6,347 bases of DNA from positions 1 to 6,347 of the forward strand of contig JAAZOO010000051.1 of assembly GCA_012797715.1 (NCBI GenBank), in the 5' to 3' direction. The translations under genes and the position numbers were made by a program. The DNA is from Geobacteraceae bacterium (GTDB lineage Bacteria; Desulfobacterota; Desulfuromonadia; Geobacterales; Geobacteraceae). Positions within the stretch are counted from its first letter, which is position 1; each line of letters starts with the position of its first letter. Below the pieces are notes generated by a model that made no database searches, was not told the DNA's origin, and saw only the letters and a program-made list of their open reading frames with translations. This document shows, one piece after another, positions 1 to 5,447 of this stretch.

Positions 1-787
1 CCGGGGCTACCACTGCCTGAACGGCCATATCTCCAAGAGTCCCAAGGTTGAGAGCCTCAATACCAACCCGGACGGCAAGATCTACCCGATCCTCACCCAC
101 GCGCGCGGGACGGACGTCTACAGCCAGTATGCCCACCTTGCCAAGGAAATACTGGAAGAGTACCGGGGAACGGCCAAGCCGCGTTCCTTCCTTTTTCACC
201 AGTGGCTCCTCTCTGAAGAAGAACGAAAGCGCGAAGCCCTGGAAACGCGCCTGTCGCGGCTGAAAGGCACCTGCGTCCTCTGCGGGGGCCCGGTGTTTCC
301 TGAAGCGGCATCCGGCATTCCCTCGTTTTACTACGAAGCATCGGACGGGGGAGCCTGCGGTTTCCTGGAGGAGCGATGCTGCGAGGATCTGCTCCTGTCA
401 TGTCTCTATGCAGTGCGGAGCGACCTGGACGCAAACGATCCTCTTCTCCTCATGTTTCGCGAAGCCGCCCGTGAGTCTGTTTTCGTGTTCCGTCCCTTCA
501 TCAACGGGAACGGCCCATGCGTAGAAATTCGCCGTCTCACCAGGGACGGGGCGCAGGTCATGAAGAAGGTGCTTCCGCTGCGGGAATACGACGGGACGGG
601 CGGCACCCGGACAAAAAACACCCTGTACGCATTCCTCTTGGAAAGTCTCGGAGAGCCGCCGGGGGTACTGCGCGACGCATTCCTCCTCATCCACCCCACA
701 AATCCGGGAAAGCCCGAATCTATCCTTGTGGAAGGAAGCTACAAGCGGTTCGTCGCGCTGATGCGCCACATCGGGGAACAGGCGTAG
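1..787 (+). CDS. Unrecognised Cys-containing protein, 3' part only
   Basis: This reading frame is open from the left edge (first full codon at position 2) to TAG at 785-787, giving 261 visible residues; the true start lies outside the window. I do not recognise the family. The visible part looks soluble, with no membrane segment. An early C-x3-H (visible residues 5-9, CLNGH) and a CVLC knuckle (91-94) followed by GGPVF look like halves of a metal site, and more cysteines follow in the next 40 residues (GACGF, ERCCED, LLSC). Between them is a charged, probably helical stretch (about 71-88, rich in Glu and Arg). The C-terminal half is mixed alpha/beta in character. The GTG at 293 should not be taken as the start: the frame is open and protein-like well upstream of it and the CVLC motif would be lost. 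The gene converges on the deacetylase gene with 9 bp between stops. It is real by its uninterrupted frame and protein-like composition; zinc binding is a guess. Confidence 0.75.
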   Translation, partial: RGYHCLNGHISKSPKVESLNTNPDGKIYPILTHARGTDVYSQYAHLAKEILEEYRGTAKPRSFLFHQWLLSEEERKREALETRLSRLKGTCVLCGGPVFPEAASGIPSFYYEASDGGACGFLEERCCEDLLLSCLYAVRSDLDANDPLLLMFREAARESVFVFRPFINGNGPCVEIRRLTRDGAQVMKKVLPLREYDGTGGTRTKNTLYAFLLESLGEPPGVLRDAFLLIHPTNPGKPESILVEGSYKRFVALMRHIGEQA

Positions 788-788
788 G

Positions 789-813
789 CACGGCCGTCAC
801 CTGACCAGGCGTG
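789..813. other. Weak interrupted hairpin at the convergent gene ends
   Basis: The arms CACG(g)CC and GGCGTG, with an inner GTC-ACCT-GAC, can form about 9 base pairs interrupted by small bulges. The structure covers the 9-bp gap between the convergent genes and the deacetylase stop codon. Neither strand has a T-tract after it, so it is not a convincing intrinsic terminator. No better terminator is visible for either gene; transcripts may end by Rho or inside the opposite gene. Confidence 0.2.
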
Positions 814-1843
814 AAACAGAGACGAAACGTATTCCCCGGCTCTCCAGAACCGGGAGTTCCTCCTGTAGGGCCCTGATGGTTGCTTGATGGGGGTGGCAGA
901 TGCCGATGGCGCTCCCCCTTTTCACTGCCAGCTTCGCAAGGGTTTCCAGTTGCGCCTTGACGGCGCTCACATCCTGGCTGTTATCGAGAAAGGGCGCTGA
1001 ACGAGCGGCAGCCCGAACCCCAATCTCGCGAGAAACCGCAAGGCCCACCGATTTCGGCGAAGTCATACTGTCCACGAAGAACATGCCGTTCTCCTTGAGG
1101 ATGCCCAGAACCCGACGCATCCGTTCCCGATCCTCCGTATAGCGCGACCCCATATGGTTGTTGGCGCCCACAGCGTTGGGCACAACATTCAGGTACCCCG
1201 CCATCCTTTTTTCTATCTCGCCATCATCGTGGGAAAGGAGAAGACCGTTCGCCTCCAGCCGTCGCCGGGGGTAATCCTGCGGCTCCATGGGAATATGGAG
1301 CATTACCTCGTACCCCTTGCGGTTTGCCGTTGCCGCCACCTCCCTGGACTCCCTCAGCCCAGGAATAACAGAGAAAGTGAGGGGCACACCAATCGCCATC
1401 AGTTCCTGCACCTCCCTGACGCTTGTCCCCATATCGTCGATGACAATCGCCACCGTTCCTGTTCCGAGAACCTTGGGCACCCGAGCCGGCGGCGTGACAA
1501 CCGGCGCGGTATACCGCTTGTGCACTGGGGGTAACGGCACGGGAGACAGCGGTTTTTTTTGAGGGGTCGTTTCCCCGGCCTGTCCCGGCCCGACGGGGGG
1601 TGCGGGGAATTCCGGCTTCTGGGGAGCCCCCGGCTGCCTCGGTTTCTCTCCCGAAGGCGGCGCCGGTTTCTTCGCGGTTACCTGAGGTCTTTCGGCAGGT
1701 TTTTCCGGCACCGAACGTTTCATCCGTTCCAGGAAAAAAAGAACGAGTCCGATGAGAAGAATCGTGATGAGGAGGTAGGCAACGGGCCGCAAGCCGCCCT
1801 TTTTCTTTCTGGTGTTTTTCGGGACCCTTTTCTGGTTTTTCAC
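797..1843 (-). CDS. yibQ: Divergent polysaccharide deacetylase (YibQ/DUF610 family), membrane-anchored
   Basis: The 348-residue product has a basic N-terminus (KKK at 13-15), one hydrophobic segment (about 20-38) that should anchor it in the inner membrane, and a long Pro/Lys/Ala-rich linker (about 45-125). The deacetylase-like domain (about 128-348) would lie in the periplasm. Family motifs are VIDDMG (134-139), LHIPMEP (182-188), NNHMGS (228-233), VDSMTS (257-262) and CHPH (316-319). The family resembles NodB-type carbohydrate deacetylases with a rearranged metal site; it is linked to cell-envelope polysaccharide but the substrate is not established. The start is GTG at 1841-1843. An AAAAGGA ribosome site lies upstream with a rather long 11-nt spacer from GGA; the next in-frame ATG, at residue 41, would lose the anchor. 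In other bacteria this gene is often near murein hydrolase or carboxy-terminal protease genes, but none is seen here. The family call is firm, the activity inferred. Confidence 0.9.
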   Translation of the reverse strand: MKNQKRVPKNTRKKKGGLRPVAYLLITILLIGLVLFFLERMKRSVPEKPAERPQVTAKKPAPPSGEKPRQPGAPQKPEFPAPPVGPGQAGETTPQKKPLSPVPLPPVHKRYTAPVVTPPARVPKVLGTGTVAIVIDDMGTSVREVQELMAIGVPLTFSVIPGLRESREVAATANRKGYEVMLHIPMEPQDYPRRRLEANGLLLSHDDGEIEKRMAGYLNVVPNAVGANNHMGSRYTEDRERMRRVLGILKENGMFFVDSMTSPKSVGLAVSREIGVRAAARSAPFLDNSQDVSAVKAQLETLAKLAVKRGSAIGICHPHQATIRALQEELPVLESRGIRFVSVSRLVR

Positions 1844-1894
1844 GAGAAGATTGTTCCTTTTGGTGTGTGCGTATGCGCGGGAATCCGGGATGCA

Positions 1895-1918
1895 GCGCTC
1901 CGTTCCTGAAAAGAGCGC
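1895..1918 (-). other. Hairpin in the deacetylase leader
   Basis: The 6-bp arms GCGCTC (1895-1900) and GAGCGC (1913-1918) enclose a 12-nt loop. The structure falls in the presumed 5' untranslated region of the deacetylase mRNA, about 50 nt before its GTG start. It does not cover the ribosome site and has no T-tract. It could be chance in GC-rich DNA. Confidence 0.2.
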
Positions 1919-1924
1919 CGGACC

Positions 1925-1952
1925 ATAGTAGCACAGGGATATCCGTTAGGAA
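1925..1952 (-). promoter_or_regulatory. Possible sigma-70 promoter with extended -10 for the deacetylase gene
   Basis: Read on the minus strand, TGC-TACTAT (1933 down to 1925) fits an extended -10 element (TGn followed by a -10 hexamer, 4 of 6 to consensus). With a 16-bp spacer, TTCCTA (1952 to 1947) is a weak -35, 3 of 6. Transcription would start near 1918, leaving a leader of about 75 nt. The site lies between the rubrerythrin terminator and the deacetylase start, where a promoter is needed. It was found by eye only. Confidence 0.35.
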
Positions 1953-1979
1953 AGCGGATTGGCTGGAATGCAGCGGCAT

Positions 1980-2014
1980 AAAAAACGCCGCACCGGGAGG
2001 GAACCGGTACGGCG
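1980..2014 (-). terminator. Intrinsic terminator after the rubrerythrin gene
   Basis: An inverted repeat (1986-1996 with 2004-2014) forms an 11-bp GC-rich stem around a 7-nt loop. On the minus strand it is followed directly by six T (1980-1985). The one non-Watson-Crick position is a U-G wobble in the minus-strand RNA but a C-A mismatch on the plus strand, so the structure is built for minus-strand transcription. It starts about 30 nt after the rubrerythrin stop and should end the recJ-CDF-rubrerythrin transcript. Confidence 0.88.
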
Positions 2015-2042
2015 GTCATGGGCCCTTATCAGAAACGGAGCA

Positions 2043-2549
2043 TCATGAAATCTGGGAAAACGCCTTGCTTCCGGCCCCGCACACCGCACATTTCTCGGGC
2101 GCAGCTTTCTCCACCGTGTGGCCGCAGATGGAGCACACGAAGTAATCGAACGTCTCACCTTCCGCACCGAGATTCTCGAGGGCCTTTTGATAGAGACCCG
2201 CATGGACCTTCTCCACCTCGTTGGCATAGCTGAAGGAACGGAGCGCAGCCGCGTCACCCGCTTTCTCCGCCTCTGCTATCATGGCGGGGTACATGCTCTT
2301 GAATTCGTGGGTCTCGCCGTCAATTGCCTCCTGGAGGTTTTCCTTCGTGCTCTTGATGCCCCCCATGACCTTCAGGTGGGCATGGGCATGGACCGTCTCA
2401 GCTGCGGCGGCTGCGCGAAACAGCTTCGCCGCCTGGGTAAATCCCTCACTGTCGGCCTGCTTGGCGAAGGCGAGATACTTCCGGTTCGCTTGGGACTCGC
2501 CGGCGAAAGCTTCCTGAAGATTTTCCATTGTTTTTGTTGTCTGAGCCAT
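2043..2549 (-). CDS. rbr: Rubrerythrin (diiron peroxidase with C-terminal rubredoxin-like domain)
   Basis: The 168-residue cytoplasmic protein has a four-helix ferritin-like domain (about 8-125) and a rubredoxin-like iron domain (about 134-168). Likely diiron ligands are E18, E51xxH54, E79xxE82 and E113xxH116. The rubredoxin site is C139xxC142 and C154xxC157. Rubrerythrins reduce hydrogen peroxide using electrons passed through the rubredoxin domain from NADH-dependent donors, and are typical of anaerobes coping with oxygen. Length and spacing are normal for the two-domain form. The frame extends ten codons upstream to 2579, but the ATG at 2549 is chosen because a strong AAAGGAGG (GGAGG at 2558-2562) lies 8 nt before it, inside that extension. 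It follows the CDF gene by 36 bp on the same strand with no terminator visible between, and has its own terminator at 1980-2014. No PerR- or Fur-like operator was recognised nearby. Confidence 0.96.
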   Translation of the reverse strand: MAQTTKTMENLQEAFAGESQANRKYLAFAKQADSEGFTQAAKLFRAAAAAETVHAHAHLKVMGGIKSTKENLQEAIDGETHEFKSMYPAMIAEAEKAGDAAALRSFSYANEVEKVHAGLYQKALENLGAEGETFDYFVCSICGHTVEKAAPEKCAVCGAGSKAFSQIS

Positions 2550-2576
2550 GTTTTCTTCCTCCTTTGATTGTGATTT

Positions 2577-2596
2577 CAAGGCCTTTTACAGCCTTG
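2577..2596 (-). other. Small hairpin at the CDF stop codon
   Basis: The perfect 6-bp arms CAAGGC (2577-2582) and GCCTTG (2591-2596) enclose an 8-nt loop containing the CDF stop codon. On the minus strand the next bases are AAATCACAATC, with no T-tract, so this should not stop transcription. It lies just before the rubrerythrin ribosome site and could mark an mRNA processing or stability point between the two genes. It could also be chance. Confidence 0.25.
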
Positions 2597-3551
2597 TGAG
2601 ATCCCGGTGCTGTTCGTCATGGGGATTAATATGGATCATGACGTCACCCACATTGGGATACTTTCTGAAGATTCCTTTCTTTACGGTGGTGGAAATATCA
2701 TGGGATCTCTTGACGGTCATCTCCGGATCCATGTCAAGCTTCAGATCCACAATCACGTACTGTCCTGACCGGCGCGCCCTGATATCATGCACGTGCTCGA
2801 CGCCTCTCACACTTTCCGCAACTGCCCGGATACCCGAAATCAACTCCTCCGGCGGCCGGCCATCCATCAGATCGTGGGCCGCGCCTCGAAAGGTCAGGTA
2901 TCCGATTCGGAAGATAAAGAGCGATGTCAGGCCGGCGGCAAGGGGATCCAGAATCCCGATGCCGAAATACGCTCCGGAAACCCCGACAAGAGTGGCTACG
3001 GAGGTAAGGGCGTCCTTGCGGTGGTCTGCGGCTACGGCAAGAATCGCCGGGCTCTCCAGCCTCGACCCTGCCCGGATTGAAAAGCGGTAGAGATATTCCT
3101 TTATCCCGATGGTAACCGCCGCAGCCGCCACGGCCACCAGCTCCGGCCTGGGGTAGACGCCTTTCGATACGGTGGCAACAGCCCGCACCAGGATCAGGCC
3201 GCCCGTACCAAAGATTATCAGGGCCACCACGACAGCGGCGATACTTTCAGCCCTGCCGTGCCCGTAAGGATGCGTTCCATCGAGTGGTTGGCGGCCTATG
3301 CGAAGAGCTATCATGGTAAACAGGAGCGCCATGAAGTCGCAGGCGCTCTCCACGCCGTCGGCGAATACGGCCTCCGAACCGCCAACGTGGCCGCAGATAA
3401 GCTTCATTGCCATGAGAAGCGTGTTGAGCCAGAAACCAATTCGTATGACCTTTTCTGCGCCGGCAAACCTGTCTGCTCGCACCACGCGTTCCTCCGGAAG
3501 GGGATCAGGAGTAAGGTACAGTCTACCAGGAAACCGGAACTCCGCCCGCAT
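2586..3551 (-). CDS. Cation diffusion facilitator (CDF) family metal exporter
   Basis: The 321-residue inner-membrane protein resembles FieF-type proton-coupled exporters of divalent metals. A soluble N-terminal tail of about 33 residues precedes the membrane domain (about 34-225, hydrophobic segments consistent with six helices). A cytoplasmic dimerisation domain follows (about 230-321), with the metal-binding style HVHD, RSHD and MIHINPH motifs. The loop motif HPYGHGRAE is at 94-102. The helix-2 site reads ADGVESACD (64-72) and the helix-5 site ADHRKDALTS (175-184). By alignment the metal quartet would be E68/D72 and D176/D180, all acidic, rather than the helix-5 HxxxD common in zinc exporters; this leans towards Mn or Fe, but substrate cannot be settled from sequence. 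The ATG at 3551 has GGAGG at 3558-3562, 6 nt upstream, and starts 14 bp after recJ, so the two are probably co-transcribed. The tail is longer than FieF's. Confidence 0.93.
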   Translation of the reverse strand: MRAEFRFPGRLYLTPDPLPEERVVRADRFAGAEKVIRIGFWLNTLLMAMKLICGHVGGSEAVFADGVESACDFMALLFTMIALRIGRQPLDGTHPYGHGRAESIAAVVVALIIFGTGGLILVRAVATVSKGVYPRPELVAVAAAAVTIGIKEYLYRFSIRAGSRLESPAILAVAADHRKDALTSVATLVGVSGAYFGIGILDPLAAGLTSLFIFRIGYLTFRGAAHDLMDGRPPEELISGIRAVAESVRGVEHVHDIRARRSGQYVIVDLKLDMDPEMTVKRSHDISTTVKKGIFRKYPNVGDVMIHINPHDEQHRDLTRL

Positions 3552-3565
3552 CCCGATCCTCCATG

Positions 3566-5311
3566 CTACGAGAAATTTCCCCCATACACCGATGTTTCCG
3601 AATTCCTGGCGTCTTTCAACCGGAGACGAACGGACTTTCTGCCGTTCCAGACGTTCACCTCAAGGGAAAATACAACATCCAGATACTCTCCGTCAGGAAT
3701 TCTTCCTGCCAGGGAAAAACCCATGGCATCAAGGCACATTCCTCCCACTGCAAGGCGCAGGCGAAGGTGACGGTCTTTCAGTACGCTCCTTTCCACTACC
3801 TTGGCGCACCGCAAAAGGAACACCGGCCTGGGATTTCCGCTGCCGAATGGCTCCAGCAAGGCAACCTGTTCCGCCATGGCAAGGGAAATGTCGTCGGACG
3901 TAAGCTCCGCATCGATCCGTATCTCGGGGAGAAGGTCCTCCTCCGAGAGAAGACCTGCGGCAACATCATCGAACCTCCGGGTGAACTCCTCCAGAGTATC
4001 CTGGTCTATCGTCAAGCCGGCCGCGTACTTATGGCCTCCGAAGCGGATCAGGTGTTCTGAACAGGCACGCAGGGCGTCGTGCAGGTGGAAACCGGGGATG
4101 CTTCGTCCGGAACCCTTGCCGTTCCCGTCCTGGAGAGCTATCAGGATCGTCGGCCGGTGGAAGAGTTCGACAATACGGGATGCGACAATCCCGATAACGC
4201 CGGAATGCCATGATTCCGATGCCAGCACAATACTTCTCCTGCCGCGGAGATTCGAACCGGATGCCACCATTTGCAAGGCATCGTTCAGGATTTCCTGCTC
4301 CAGGGCCTGACGTTCCTCGTTGCCGGCGTTCAGGTACTCTGCCAGCGCGTCAGCCCGCTCGCGGTCATCGGTGAGCAGGAGTTCTACGGCAACGGATGCG
4401 TCATCGAGCCGCCCTGCCGCATTCAGGCGCGGCGCAAGGCGGAATCCGACCGCAACACTGTCAACACAGTCTGCAATCCCCGCAACCTTTTTCAAGGCCT
4501 GAATCCCGATCCGGGAGGCTGATGAAAGCCGGGTGAGACCGAATGAGACGAATATGCGGTTTTCATCAACCAGGGGAACAATATCCGCTATGGTTCCCAA
4601 TGCCACAAGGTCCAGGTAGTCGCGTAGATCCGGCTCCCGACGCCCCGAGAAGAACTCGCAGTCACGGAGTCTGCCGCGCAGTGCGGCAACAAGATAAAAG
4701 GCAACACCCACCCCTGCCAGGGAGGTGCAGGGAAACAGGCAGTCCGCGCGCATGGGATTGACGACGGCGCATGCGGACGGCACTCCTTCCGAGGGCGTAT
4801 GGTGATCCGTGATTATCAGATCGATTCCAAGGTCGCGACAGAGGTCGGCCTCCGCAAAGGCCGTGATCCCGCAGTCAGCAGTAACGATAAGTCGGGCGCC
4901 CTTTCCCGCCGCAGTCAACACTCCGTTTCTGCTCAGGCCGTACCCCTCTTCCAGGCGCTTGGGTACATGGTAGAAGCAATCCGCTCCAACCTCGCGCAGA
5001 AAACCCATTACTAGGGCAATGGACGTAACGCCGTCTGCATCATAGTCACCGTACACGCAGATTCTTTCTTGATTCAGCACAGCGTCACGGAGGCGGTCCG
5101 CCGCCCTTCCCATGTCTTTCATTAGAAAGGGATCGTGAAGGTTGCCCAGTGCCGGGGACAGAAAGCGCCTGGCGTGCTCGGCCGTTTCGATTCCCCGGTT
5201 CACCAGCAGCACGGCAATGAGGGGGGGTACGGAACACTCCCTCGCCAGTTCCGCAATCCGCTCCTCGGTATGAGGTGTAATGGTCCAGCGACGTTCCCGA
5301 ACCGGTTCCAT
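3566..5311 (-). CDS. recJ: Single-stranded-DNA-specific 5'-3' exonuclease RecJ
   Basis: The 581-residue product has normal RecJ length and all the expected motifs in order. The DHH phosphoesterase core has YGDYDADG (87-94), TADCGI (144-149), TDHH (168-171), LGTIADIVPL (238-247) and PRLNAAGR (294-301). The DHHA1 part has HSGVIGIVASR (369-379), GSGRS (400-404) and FGGHK (424-428). A C-terminal OB-like nucleic-acid-binding region follows (about 460-575). The Asp and His residues of these motifs bind the catalytic metal ions. RecJ degrades single-stranded DNA 5' to 3' in RecF-pathway recombination, mismatch repair and base excision repair in the cytoplasm. The start is ATG at 5309-5311, with AAGGGG 5 nt upstream. 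It lies beyond the secF terminator and is followed by the CDF gene after 14 bp, with that gene's ribosome site inside the gap. No clear promoter was found in the 136-bp gap upstream. Nothing is truncated or missing. Confidence 0.97.
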   Translation of the reverse strand: MEPVRERRWTITPHTEERIAELARECSVPPLIAVLLVNRGIETAEHARRFLSPALGNLHDPFLMKDMGRAADRLRDAVLNQERICVYGDYDADGVTSIALVMGFLREVGADCFYHVPKRLEEGYGLSRNGVLTAAGKGARLIVTADCGITAFAEADLCRDLGIDLIITDHHTPSEGVPSACAVVNPMRADCLFPCTSLAGVGVAFYLVAALRGRLRDCEFFSGRREPDLRDYLDLVALGTIADIVPLVDENRIFVSFGLTRLSSASRIGIQALKKVAGIADCVDSVAVGFRLAPRLNAAGRLDDASVAVELLLTDDRERADALAEYLNAGNEERQALEQEILNDALQMVASGSNLRGRRSIVLASESWHSGVIGIVASRIVELFHRPTILIALQDGNGKGSGRSIPGFHLHDALRACSEHLIRFGGHKYAAGLTIDQDTLEEFTRRFDDVAAGLLSEEDLLPEIRIDAELTSDDISLAMAEQVALLEPFGSGNPRPVFLLRCAKVVERSVLKDRHLRLRLAVGGMCLDAMGFSLAGRIPDGEYLDVVFSLEVNVWNGRKSVRLRLKDARNSETSVYGGNFS

Positions 5312-5333
5312 ACAAGCCCCTTCTTTCCGGGTA

Positions 5334-5379
5334 CGGTAGGCGGGGTCTTCACGAGAGGACGACCCCGACTGCCGTTTTT
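5334..5379 (+). terminator. Terminator-like hairpin facing the plus strand, upstream of recJ
   Basis: The arms 5334-5347 and 5361-5374 form a 14-position stem with 13 pairs on the plus strand (one G-T wobble, one G-A mismatch) around a 13-nt loop, followed at once by TTTTT (5375-5379). In minus-strand RNA the wobble becomes an A-C mismatch and no T-tract follows, so the fold is better and terminator-like only on the plus strand. Yet both flanking genes run on the minus strand. It may stop antisense transcripts coming out of recJ, or act as a structure in the recJ leader, ending 22 nt before its ATG. The structure is seen directly; the function is inferred. Confidence 0.55.
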
Positions 5380-5397
5380 GTTGAAAGTTTCAGCCGT

Positions 5398-5425
5398 AAA
5401 AAAAAGCCCCCATCACGTGGGGGCT
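5398..5425 (-). terminator. Intrinsic terminator after secF
   Basis: A perfect 8-bp stem, AGCCCCCA (5405-5412) with TGGGGGCT (5418-5425), surrounds a 5-nt loop. On the minus strand it runs into eight T (5398-5405, the last pairing in the stem). It begins 22 nt after the secF stop codon and should end the sec operon transcript before recJ. Confidence 0.92.
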
Positions 5426-5447
5426 GCTCTCAGTATGCGGTTCCCTA

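Noticed and set aside
93..434. Minus-strand 113-codon frame under the left-edge gene
   Set aside because: Low-complexity Arg/Pro/Gly-rich composition typical of an antisense shadow in GC-rich DNA; the plus-strand frame has far better protein character.
1224..1979. Minus-strand 251-codon frame overlapping the deacetylase
   Set aside because: It is a shifted-frame shadow of the deacetylase gene, rich in Arg, Gly and Ser with no domain; it would also span the rubrerythrin terminator and the promoter candidate.
2118..2567. Plus-strand 149-codon frame opposite rubrerythrin
   Set aside because: Antisense shadow of a well-supported gene, with no recognisable motif.
2577..2596. Terminator between the CDF and rubrerythrin genes
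   Set aside because: The stem is only 6 bp and no T-tract follows on the minus strand.
2548..3090. Plus-strand 180-codon frame opposite the CDF gene
   Set aside because: Antisense shadow; Ser/Arg/Thr-rich composition and no domain, while the minus strand encodes all CDF motifs.
3258..4060. Overlapping plus-strand frames across the recJ-CDF junction (up to 201 codons)
   Set aside because: Three overlapping frames on one strand cannot all be real, and none has protein-like composition; recJ and the CDF gene on the other strand account for the sequence.
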